Notes: a model not told the origin generated them from the letters alone. Counted from the first letter of the stretch, positions 1 through 5,103 are shown. The stretch: DNA of 5,546 bases from Chitinophagaceae bacterium (GCA_017882205.1 JADGPY010000421.1:1-5546); one strand, 5' to 3'. Translations and numbers: made by a program.

Positions 1-1241
1 AACATGGCATGTGCAACCGCCGAGTTTTCCCATGCTGTGAAAACTATCTTCTGCAAGGTATTGGAGCTGATATTTCTTCGTAACGGATCATCGTTAAGTA
101 AACGAATTACGCTATTGGCTAATTGTTGTGAGTTGCGAAAATCAAAAATAATTCCTGTATCCTCAGTCAATACTTCCCTTGCATGAGGAATAGGTGTAGA
201 AATGATGGGGCAACCGCAACTCATGGCATAAACAAAAGTGCCGCTTACAGCCTGGAAAGGATCGTTGGAGGTAAACAGGTAAATATCGGTAAGTTGTAAA
301 TATTCGAGCAGATCTGGTAATGGCAAATAGCTGTTAATAAATTTTACATGGTGGGTTAGCTTATATAGTATTACCTTATCCTCAAGACTGTTCCGATATT
401 TTTCTCCTTCCGCTTTCACAACTTCGGGATGGGTTTTGCCAATTACCAGAAAGACAACATCAGGGCTGGTTTTTACAATAGCTGGCAATGCTTCTATTGT
501 AGTTTCAATACTCTTTCCCGAACTAAGCAGGCCGAACGTAGTAAGAACTTGCCGGCCTTTTAATCCATATTTTTTTTTCAAAAATCCTTTACTTAAATGG
601 GGCACCAAATGAGTGCCGTGCGCAATGACAGTTATTTTCTGCTGCGGCACATCATAGGCATCTATTAACACCTGTGCAGAGTTATTAGTCATTACCACGA
701 TTGACTCGCAGGCAGTAGCAATATTTTGCACTTTTGCTTTTAACAGTTCATCTGGCTGGGGTAATACGGTATGAAAAACAATAACAACCGGCTTTGAAAG
801 TTCATATAAAAACTGCAGAAATATTTGTTCCTGCACTTTAAAAAAGCCAAACTCATGCTGGACCAAGACGATTTTAATGTGATTGTCTTTATTAATATTT
901 AATGCCAATTTTTCATATCCGGCAGCTAATGATGTGTTAAGAATATATTTTACTTCACCGGGATATGGATAATTTGTGTCTCCTGATTCCAATGCACAAA
1001 CTTTTATAGATAATGAATTGCTGAATTTATTATTAAGCGCCTTTATCAAATCATGGGAATAGGTTGCTATGCCACATACCCTCGGTGGATAGGAGGTAAT
1101 AAACAAGATTTCAGCCAGGTCGCTGGTATGATCTTGTGTGGAGTTTTGTTTACTTTTTATCAAAGTAATTCCGGGGTATACTGCATTTCCCAGGCCAAAC
1201 AACTCTTCGTGATGATTTACACCTTCATTTTCAAATTCCAA
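1..1241 (-). CDS. GT4-type glycosyltransferase, 3' end outside window
   Basis: This is a GT-B fold glycosyltransferase of family GT4, expected to transfer a sugar from a nucleotide-sugar donor at the cytoplasmic side of the membrane; the substrate cannot be read from the sequence. The frame is open for 413 codons and runs off the left edge. Counting from the TTG at 1241, the Rossmann start ILFITSYPPRVCGIATYS is at 45-62, QHEFGF at 128-133, HTVLPQP at 157-163, AHGT at 207-210, and the donor-site stretch SGTFVYAMSCGCPIIST begins near 333. The usual GT4 EX7E glutamates appear as Q330 and Y338, as I recall for a GT4 subfamily with QHE(F/Y)G and SGT(L/F)xYA motifs. There is no ATG near the N terminus: an in-frame TAA lies at 1272-1274, and TTG 1241, TTG 1202 or a later non-ATG codon are the only candidates. 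The gene follows the AI-2E gene by 41 bases and is probably in the same operon. The family is sure; the start is not. Confidence 0.92.
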   Translation of the reverse strand, partial: MEFENEGVNHHEELFGLGNAVYPGITLIKSKQNSTQDHTSDLAEILFITSYPPRVCGIATYSHDLIKALNNKFSNSLSIKVCALESGDTNYPYPGEVKYILNTSLAAGYEKLALNINKDNHIKIVLVQHEFGFFKVQEQIFLQFLYELSKPVVIVFHTVLPQPDELLKAKVQNIATACESIVVMTNNSAQVLIDAYDVPQQKITVIAHGTHLVPHLSKGFLKKKYGLKGRQVLTTFGLLSSGKSIETTIEALPAIVKTSPDVVFLVIGKTHPEVVKAEGEKYRNSLEDKVILYKLTHHVKFINSYLPLPDLLEYLQLTDIYLFTSNDPFQAVSGTFVYAMSCGCPIISTPIPHAREVLTEDTGIIFDFRNSQQLANSVIRLLNDDPLRRNISSNTLQKIVFTAWENSAVAHAM

Positions 1242-1271
1242 ATCGGTCTTTGTAAATAAAACACCTTTTTT

Positions 1272-1296
1272 TTAAACCTCTATCAAGTAGGTTTAA
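1272..1296 (-). repeat. Inverted repeat at the AI-2E / glycosyltransferase junction
   Basis: TTAAACCT (1272-1279) and AGGTTTAA (1289-1296) are perfect 8-base inverted arms around a 9-base loop. Read on the minus strand, the loop holds the TGA stop of the AI-2E gene and the hairpin is followed by A residues, so it is not a standard terminator for the operon. Read on the plus strand it is followed by a T-rich run (1297-1310) and would resemble a terminator, but no plus-strand gene leads into it. It may be an intercistronic structure affecting translation or mRNA stability of the glycosyltransferase; that is inference. Confidence 0.5.
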
Positions 1297-2392
1297 TTTT
1301 TATTTTTTTTAAAATCGCTTTAATTTTTAATATTGGGGGCATGGTGTCGCCTAATAAAAATCCCCAGGGTTTTAAGGGTTCGATATGGTCGCAAATGAGT
1401 TTTACAATGGCAAGCAGCGGTATGGAAAGAAACATACCGGGTATGCCCCATAAAGCATTCCCGGCAAGAACCACTATTATAGAGAAAAGCGCATTGATTT
1501 TTACTTTTGAGGCAACTATTATGGGGACGATGTAGTTATTGTCTATCAGTTGGATGAAATAATAGGCTACCATAACATAAATGGCGTATATAGGTGACGA
1601 TTTGGTAACCAGAGCAACCATCATGGGCAATGCTACTGCCACGAGTCCCCCGATGTATGGAATGACATTGAGTAGTGCACCAAGAATGCCGAGCAGGAGA
1701 GCGTATTCGATTCCAAGTATCAAAAGAGCAACGGTATCCAGTGTTGCTACCATAACAGCTTCTATAACCAGTCCTATAAGATAGCGTTGAATAACAGTTT
1801 TGATCTGGGTAACAATTTCGCTCACCTGACTTTGGTCGCTTGTGCCAAAGACCCTGTGAATAAACCCGAGTAAGATGGGTTGGTAAAATAATATCAAAAA
1901 GATATAAACGGGAAGTAAAAACAATAACACTACCCCGCTGCCAAGGATGACGAGTGTTTTCCCGATTGCAGCGGTGCTGGTGTTGATGAGTTCACCCTGG
2001 GTTTTTGTAATCCATTCATGGATCTTTTGAGGGTCTTTATTGAAATAATCGGCAGCCTCGGTGATGGTTTCATTGAGTATGCTGGTAAATTTATTGACCA
2101 GTATCGGCCATGATTCACTTAACCGGTTTGCCTGCGAAATTAAAAAAGCGCCAAACGCAACAATAACAAAAAAGATAAGGAATGAAGTAATTACAATAGC
2201 TACTACCCTGTTTATTCTTATCCGTACAAAAAAATTTACCACCGGGTGGAGTACGATGGCAATAATGATTGCGAAAACGACAGGAATAATAATGCTCTTA
2301 GCGATGTACAACATCGTAAACAAGGCAAAAAAGCCGATGAAAAAAATGGTTGCCTTTGCGTAAAATGGTAATTTTAATTCTTCATCTGTCAC
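1283..2392 (-). CDS. AI-2E family transporter (UPF0118, PerM/TqsA/YdiK type)
   Basis: This 369-residue inner-membrane protein belongs to the AI-2E/UPF0118 family. Members have been linked to autoinducer-2 export, sodium/proton exchange or other efflux, so the substrate here is unknown. Hydrophobic segments lie at about 14-31, 33-55 and 63-87. A soluble stretch at 88-140 follows, then further membrane segments at about 145-177, 205-245, 247-263, 268-285 and 300-335. Family hallmarks are visible: GALLNVIPYIGGL (238-250), QLIDNNYIVPIIVASKVKIN (281-300) and LWGIPGMFLSIPLLAIVKLI (314-333). Length and topology are normal for the family. The start is GTG at 2392, six bases after the stop of the upstream gene; no in-frame ATG occurs near it and no clear Shine-Dalgarno is present. 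The short, lysine-rich C terminus (350-369) is probably cytoplasmic. Family assignment is firm; quorum-sensing function should not be assumed. Confidence 0.95.
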   Translation of the reverse strand: MTDEELKLPFYAKATIFFIGFFALFTMLYIAKSIIIPVVFAIIIAIVLHPVVNFFVRIRINRVVAIVITSFLIFFVIVAFGAFLISQANRLSESWPILVNKFTSILNETITEAADYFNKDPQKIHEWITKTQGELINTSTAAIGKTLVILGSGVVLLFLLPVYIFLILFYQPILLGFIHRVFGTSDQSQVSEIVTQIKTVIQRYLIGLVIEAVMVATLDTVALLILGIEYALLLGILGALLNVIPYIGGLVAVALPMMVALVTKSSPIYAIYVMVAYYFIQLIDNNYIVPIIVASKVKINALFSIIVVLAGNALWGIPGMFLSIPLLAIVKLICDHIEPLKPWGFLLGDTMPPILKIKAILKKIKIKPT

Positions 2393-2398
2393 GGCTTT

Positions 2399-2788
2399 TC
2401 AGAATTCTTTTCTTTTTTTACGGAGAATATGTTGAAAGATAAACTGACCAAATGATTTAATAGTGTCAGGGTGTCGAGCAACAACGTTTGTAACACCTAA
2501 CTGCAAAACAGAGCCGATAAGCCTTCTGATAATATTGCCTGATGCACCTATAAATATTTTTTTTGAGAGAGAACCGGTAGCCAAACCCATTGCAGTGCCT
2601 AAAATGTTATCGATCAGAAATGGCGATGAAGTTATATCTTTCAAAGTGCTCTTGAGAAGGTTAACAGGCTTAAAACTCTCGTAGATAAAGTAGAATTGTT
2701 CTTTCAATAGCTGCCCATTAAGAGCTTGCTCAACTTCTAATAATTGAATTGCATTTTTAAGCCCGGCAGTGGAAGTTATGTTTTCCAT
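2399..2788 (-). CDS. Uncharacterised 129-aa protein with glycine-rich membrane-like segment
   Basis: I do not recognise a named domain. The protein has an N-terminal helix-forming, acidic region (about 10-45, including the repeated pattern LLEVEQALNGQLLKEQF), then a linker KSTLKDITSSPF. A moderately hydrophobic part follows, with a glycine-zipper-like run DNILGTAMGLATGSLSKK (60-77) and IGASGNIIRRLIGSVLQLGVTNVV (80-103). The tail is basic (LRKKRKEF, 122-129). This layout suggests a peripheral or monotopic membrane protein on the cytoplasmic face. The gene sits 6 bases after the holin-like gene and 6 bases before the AI-2E gene, so it is almost certainly translated from the same message, and a role alongside the holin-like protein is plausible. 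It starts at ATG 2788 with no visible Shine-Dalgarno. I am confident that it is a real gene but cannot give a function. Confidence 0.85.
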   Translation of the reverse strand: MENITSTAGLKNAIQLLEVEQALNGQLLKEQFYFIYESFKPVNLLKSTLKDITSSPFLIDNILGTAMGLATGSLSKKIFIGASGNIIRRLIGSVLQLGVTNVVARHPDTIKSFGQFIFQHILRKKRKEF

Positions 2789-2794
2789 GTGATT

Positions 2795-3136
2795 TTATTT
2801 AAGCACCTGTTTAATGAAATAATTGCAGACAAGCTTTTTAATCCATTTATGCATAAAGAAATGTATAATAATCCCGATAATACCATAAAAAGCAGCTACC
2901 ACAAAGAATCCGTACCAGGTTTTGCCAAGGATTTCGCCGAGCCAAAAAGCTAATCCCAGGCTGAAAAAAAGCATAAATGACGCAATTAAGACAATGACAA
3001 CATAATGAGGTATGAATGAGGAAACAACATCTGATGTTTTGTCCAGGGCTTTAAGTTTTACTAACTCATAGCTTGTTTTACCGTATTCAGCAGCTCTTTC
3101 CAGCAGTGATTCAATCAACTTCGCATTGTCTTCCAT
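2795..3136 (-). CDS. Holin-like two-TM membrane protein (phage holin family / Holin-X type)
   Basis: This 113-residue protein has the plan of the bacterial 'phage holin family' (putative Holin-X, superfamily III) proteins. An amphipathic N-terminal helix (1-40, MEDNAKLIESLLERAAEYGK...) is followed by two membrane helices at about 43-67 and 73-95, and a short basic C-terminal tail (96-113). In Bacteroidota such chromosomal proteins are not tied to prophages, and nothing phage-like is seen here; a membrane-stabilising role in an envelope cluster is more likely. I chose ATG 3136. The frame extends to another ATG at 3166, but the ten extra residues (MFIHFIKTEA) do not look like the family N terminus, whereas MEDNAKLIES does. 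The 3166 start would sit 8 bases from the cupin stop and cannot be excluded. The gene ends 6 bases before the next one. Confidence 0.78.
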   Translation of the reverse strand: MEDNAKLIESLLERAAEYGKTSYELVKLKALDKTSDVVSSFIPHYVVIVLIASFMLFFSLGLAFWLGEILGKTWYGFFVVAAFYGIIGIIIHFFMHKWIKKLVCNYFIKQVLK

Positions 3137-3174
3137 GGCTTCGGTCTTGATAAAATGTATAAACACCAGGGCAT

Positions 3175-3588
3175 TTAGTTTTCTGCCGGTTGTAAGGTGC
3201 CGTTTGCAATGGTTAAAAGGAACACAGTTTCTTCCATGGTTGTAAGGCTGTATTTTATGTTTTCATGAAGTGTCAGCAATTGACCTTTATTAAGGGTTAC
3301 AGATTCTTTCCGGGCATGAAACTTTAATTCTCCTTCAATTATCTGAAAGGTAATTGAATCATTTGACTGAAAAGAATTAATTTCTGTTCCTTCATGCAAT
3401 GCGGTAAGCACAATCTGCTTACCGGGACTTTTCAAAAGAATCATTGCATTAAGTTCCCCTTTTTCCCAGGTATGACTATGTTTCATATTTTCAATTAAGA
3501 TTGGCAAATCAAAACTGAACAATGAAGAATTAAGTGACCTGTTATCCTTAGGAATGGGAGGTTTGGTATTCAATGTTTCTATTTCCAT
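3175..3588 (-). CDS. Small cupin-fold protein without the usual metal-binding histidines
   Basis: This 137-residue protein has a single RmlC-like cupin barrel in its C-terminal two thirds. The core runs from about 57 to 126: IVLTALHEGTEINSF, then DSITFQIIEGELKFHA with the conserved turn glycine G86, then LNKGQLLTLHENIKYSL and a final strand ETVFLLTIA. The classical motif 1 would carry HXH and a glutamate; here only H65 is present with E69, and motif 2 offers H108. The catalytic metal site of dioxygenase-type cupins is therefore probably absent or rearranged, and a binding or sensory role is more likely than catalysis. Residues 1-55 form a less conserved lead-in with TWEKGELNAMILLKSPG. The gene starts at ATG 3588, 49 bases after the YtxH gene, and is probably in the same operon. 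The cupin fold is well supported; the ligand is unknown. Confidence 0.83.
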   Translation of the reverse strand: MEIETLNTKPPIPKDNRSLNSSLFSFDLPILIENMKHSHTWEKGELNAMILLKSPGKQIVLTALHEGTEINSFQSNDSITFQIIEGELKFHARKESVTLNKGQLLTLHENIKYSLTTMEETVFLLTIANGTLQPAEN

Positions 3589-3637
3589 GTTTAAATTTTT
3601 ATTCCAGTTGCAATGTTTAAATTACCTTGAAAACAGT

Positions 3638-3916
3638 TCAACCCCTGGCAGTTTTCACGCCCTTTTTCACGTCTTCTACTTTGGCCTGTGCCTGTTCAGC
3701 AAAGTCGGTAACATCTTCCTTTACCTCTTCAAATTTTTCAGAGATGCTGTCAATAAATTCATCGAATTTTTCTCTTAATGCATCCGCATAGTCATCTCCC
3801 TTTTTAGATATTCTTTTCCGGGTATTCCAACCTTTATCGGGGGCAAATAAAACCCCTAACAATGCACCGGCAGCTACGCCAGCCAATACGCCTAATAATA
3901 CTTTTCCTGAGCTCAT
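3638..3916 (-). CDS. YtxH domain-containing protein
   Basis: This 92-residue protein shows the YtxH family pattern. A short N terminus is followed by one glycine-rich membrane helix (5-25, GKVLLGVLAGVAAGALLGVLFAP), the conserved APDKG...TRKRISKKG junction (25-40), and a long charged amphipathic helix to the C terminus (about 41-88, with heptad-like EKFDEFIDSISEKFEEVKEDV). Family members are small inner-membrane proteins, often induced by general stress and sometimes labelled 'gas vesicle protein' by databases; no gas vesicle genes are present here. The glycine spacing in the helix favours helix-helix packing, and the tail likely forms a cytoplasmic coiled coil. It starts at ATG 3916, 76 bases after the upstream gene. 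That gap is the widest within the array and holds a repeat scar. Assignment is strong; molecular function is unknown for the family. Confidence 0.92.
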   Translation of the reverse strand: MSSGKVLLGVLAGVAAGALLGVLFAPDKGWNTRKRISKKGDDYADALREKFDEFIDSISEKFEEVKEDVTDFAEQAQAKVEDVKKGVKTARG

Positions 3917-3968
3917 AATTTTATTTTTAAATGATTATTATTAAAGTGATGATTTTAAAGGATTCTTC

Positions 3969-3991
3969 TCCCTTGACTGTAAATTTAATTG
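3969..3991 (-). pseudogene. Scar of a third repeat unit: leader and dead start of an lmo0937-like gene
   Basis: On the minus strand the 23 bases directly after secreted-protein copy B match the leader and first codons of lmo0937-like copy A (5005-5027) at 21 of 23 positions. The ATG of that gene is AAG here (3972-3974) and similarity fades after the GGGA that follows. The leader stands one base after the stop codon, exactly as the leader of copy B stands one base after the stop of secreted-protein copy A (4498-4505). The simplest reading is that the array once continued with a third lmo0937-like gene, now lost. The stretch is short, so this is inference from position plus sequence. Confidence 0.5.
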
Positions 3992-3992
3992 T

Positions 3993-4304
3993 TTACAACA
4001 ATACAATCAGCAGAATTACAATAAGAATTAATGCACCCGCTGAAAGATACACGCCACCACCTATATCTCTAAGCTTGTGTCTGATTGAACTTACTTCTTT
4101 TCGCAAATTTTTCTTGTCTGCCGACTTCAATTTTGACTTATCCATCGCGTTTATTTCGTTTAACCTTAGCACTAAGGTTTTAGCTTCTGCAGGTTTTGAA
4201 TTAACTAAAGACGAAGGTGCAGCAGTAGTTGCAGCATTTGATTGAAGCGGGAGAAATGTTAATGACAAGAATGTTGCCATTAAACAAAGAACGATTTTTT
4301 TCAT
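3993..4304 (-). CDS. Secreted, C-terminally membrane-anchored small protein, copy B
   Basis: This 103-residue protein is not a family I can name. It has a clear Sec signal peptide (1-24: MKK, hydrophobic core, cleavage predicted after QSNA). A Thr/Ala/Pro/Ser-rich linker follows (25-40), then a charged helical region (about 41-80: LVLRLNEINAMDKSKLKSADKKNLRKEV) and a C-terminal membrane helix (about 83-103) that ends exactly at the last residue. The mature protein would be a periplasmic helix held in the inner membrane by its tail. It is the younger-position partner of copy A (4507-4827), with about 85% identical residues and one 3-residue deletion in the linker. It lies 27 bases after lmo0937-like copy B and starts at ATG 4304 behind an A/T-rich leader. 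Gene reality is well supported by the paralogue and signal peptide; function is unknown. Confidence 0.87.
   Translation of the reverse strand: MKKIVLCLMATFLSLTFLPLQSNAATTAAPSSLVNSKPAEAKTLVLRLNEINAMDKSKLKSADKKNLRKEVSSIRHKLRDIGGGVYLSAGALILIVILLIVLL
4162..4179. repeat. 18-base inverted repeat inside secreted-protein copy B
   Basis: AACCTTAGCACTAAGGTT is a perfect inverted repeat with 8-base arms and a 2-base centre; as RNA it would close as 7 pairs on a 4-base loop. It lies in the codons for TLVLRL of the secreted protein and recurs unchanged in copy A (4676-4693). Confidence 0.75.
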
Positions 4305-4331
4305 GTTTTTTGATTTTTAAATTAATTTAAA

Positions 4332-4487
4332 TTAAAATATATTCCTGCCTTGAATAACCCTGAGTATTACTGCAATAATTGCAATAACAAGGAGAATGTG
4401 TATAATGCCTCCGGCATTGTACCCGATATATCCGATTGCCCATGCGATAAGCAGGATTACTGCTATGAGATAAAGTAGATTTCCCAT
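4332..4487 (-). CDS. lmo0937-like (DUF5670-type) small membrane protein, copy B
   Basis: This 51-residue peptide starts MGNLLYLIAVILLIAWAIGY, continues IGYNAGGIIHILLVIAII and ends AVILRVIQGRNIF. It matches the lmo0937 family of tiny membrane proteins: two hydrophobic helices (about 4-22 and 27-44) joined by a short loop with the conserved AGG-IHILLV signature, and a short basic tail. These proteins are found in many Firmicutes and Bacteroidota genomes and have no established biochemical role; a link to general stress is suggested by context only. The start is ATG 4487 and the stop TAA at 4332. Copy A (4855-5010) is identical at 47 of 51 residues; differences are at positions 7, 24, 50 and 51. 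The gene lies 19 bases after secreted-protein copy A and 27 bases before copy B. The near-identity of two copies with mostly conservative or silent changes supports real coding. Confidence 0.92.
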   Translation of the reverse strand: MGNLLYLIAVILLIAWAIGYIGYNAGGIIHILLVIAIIAVILRVIQGRNIF

Positions 4488-4506
4488 GACTTTTGTTTTT
4501 AATTGT

Positions 4507-4827
4507 CTACAACAAAATAATCAGTAGCAATGCAATAAGAAGTATTGCACCCACTGAAAGATACACGCCACCAGTTATTTCTCTAAGCTTGTGGTTGATT
4601 GACTTTACTTCTTTTCGCAAACTTTTCTTGTCTGCCGACTTCAATTTTGACTTATCCATCGCGTTTATTTCGTTTAACCTTAGCACTAAGGTTTTAGCTT
4701 CTGCAGATTCCGCAGATTTTGAATCTACTAAAGAGGAAGGGGCAGCAGTAGTTGCAGCATTTGATTGAAGCGGGAGAAATGTTAATGACAAGCATGTTGT
4801 CATTAAACAAAGAACGATCTTTTTCAT
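4507..4827 (-). CDS. Secreted, C-terminally membrane-anchored small protein, copy A
   Basis: This 106-residue paralogue of the 3993-4304 protein has the same plan: Sec signal peptide 1-24 (predicted cleavage after QSNA), linker 25-43, charged helical segment 44-83, and a C-terminal membrane helix (about 86-106) with no residues beyond it. The linker reads SKSAESAEAK where copy B reads SKPAEAK, a 9-base in-frame difference that looks like slippage on a SAE/AE repeat. Substitutions cluster in the last third (SLRKEVKSINHKLREITGG against NLRKEVSSIRHKLRDIGGG) and in the membrane helix, where hydrophobicity is kept although residues change. Cys12 is in the signal core, lacks a lipobox context and is Phe in copy B, so this is not a lipoprotein. 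It starts at ATG 4827, 27 bases after lmo0937-like copy A. Function is unknown. Confidence 0.87.
   Translation of the reverse strand: MKKIVLCLMTTCLSLTFLPLQSNAATTAAPSSLVDSKSAESAEAKTLVLRLNEINAMDKSKLKSADKKSLRKEVKSINHKLREITGGVYLSVGAILLIALLLIILL
4676..4693. repeat. 18-base inverted repeat inside secreted-protein copy A
   Basis: This has the same sequence as at 4162-4179 (arms AACCTTAG and CTAAGGTT), at the equivalent codons of the paralogue. It sits within the 84-base block that is identical between the two copies. Confidence 0.75.
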
Positions 4828-4854
4828 GTTTTTTGATTTTTATAGTTATTTGAT

Positions 4855-5010
4855 TTAAATTGAATTCCTACCTTGAATAACCCTGAGTATTACTGCAATA
4901 ATTGCAATAACAAGAAGAATGTGTATAATGCCTCCGGCACTGTACCCGATATATCCTATTGCCCATGCGATAAGCAGGATTACTGCTATTACATAAAGTA
5001 GATTTCCCAT
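4855..5010 (-). CDS. lmo0937-like (DUF5670-type) small membrane protein, copy A
   Basis: This 51-residue peptide (MGNLLYVIAVILLIAWAIGY, then IGYSAGGIIHILLVIAII, ending VIQGRNSI) has two membrane helices at about 4-22 and 27-44 and the AGG-IHILLV signature of the lmo0937 family. It is the first gene of the array, about 90 bases downstream of the TACCTTTG promoter box, and probably the most highly transcribed. The start is ATG 5010, preceded by CAATTAAACTTACAGTC with no Shine-Dalgarno, and the stop is TAA at 4855. It is paired with the secreted protein 27 bases downstream. A short overlapping reading frame in the leader (4989-5063) runs across its start in another frame. Family membership is strong; no biochemical function is known for the family. 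Confidence 0.92.
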   Translation of the reverse strand: MGNLLYVIAVILLIAWAIGYIGYSAGGIIHILLVIAIIAVILRVIQGRNSI

Positions 5011-5103
5011 GACTGTAAGTTTAATTGATTTATGTTATTATGTTTAGAAATAATATTTTTCATTGATATCAACTTTAAATTTGTGAGTAAATTATTACGC
5101 TAA

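Larger units (their letters stand above)
3993..4505 (-). repeat. Tandem repeat unit B (lmo0937-like + secreted protein)
   Basis: This is the second of two tandem copies of a leader + lmo0937-like gene + secreted-protein gene unit; the other is 4507-5027. Start codons of the paired genes are offset by exactly 523 bases (4487/5010 and 4304/4827), while the stops of the secreted proteins are offset by 514, a difference explained by one 9-base indel in the linker region. The gap between the two genes is 27 bases in both units. Confidence 0.93.
4507..5027 (-). repeat. Tandem repeat unit A (lmo0937-like + secreted protein)
   Basis: This promoter-proximal copy of the duplicated unit includes the leader CAATTAAACTTACAGTC before the lmo0937-like start. 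The lmo0937-like gene differs from copy B at about 9 of 156 bases. The secreted-protein genes contain an 84-base block with no differences (4623-4706 against 4109-4192), whereas the adjoining 116 bases toward the 3' end differ at about 18 positions. Confidence 0.93.

Noticed and set aside
4..186. Plus-strand open frame of 60 codons at the left edge
   Set aside because: It is antisense to the C-terminal part of the GT4 gene, whose motifs are clear on the minus strand.
1053..1259. Plus-strand open frame of 68 codons
   Set aside because: It lies opposite the glycosyltransferase N terminus, has no domain or signal and is a shadow of the coding strand.
1930..2118. Minus-strand 62-codon frame
   Set aside because: It is fully inside the AI-2E gene in another frame.
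1283..2392. AI-2 quorum-sensing exporter
   Set aside because: The family name is misleading for many members; no luxS or lsr-like gene is in the window to support it.
2795..3136. Holin gene as a sign of a prophage
   Set aside because: No endolysin, structural, integrase or terminase genes are nearby; the family is common in non-phage stress clusters.
3137..3166. Upstream ATG at 3166 for the holin-like gene
   Set aside because: The ten additional residues are unlike the charged family N terminus; kept only as an alternative.
3638..3916. Gas vesicle protein
   Set aside because: That label is a database carry-over for YtxH proteins; the sequence is not GvpA-like and no other gvp genes are present.
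3960..3976. AAGGG/CCTTT weak hairpin between copy B and YtxH as an attenuator
   Set aside because: It has only five pairs including a wobble, no T-tract, and overlaps the repeat scar that explains the sequence better.
3931..4245. Plus-strand frame of 104 codons, with a similar one at 4493-4768
   Set aside because: They recur only because the minus-strand genes are duplicated; the minus-strand products have signal peptides and membrane helices, the plus-strand ones show no feature.
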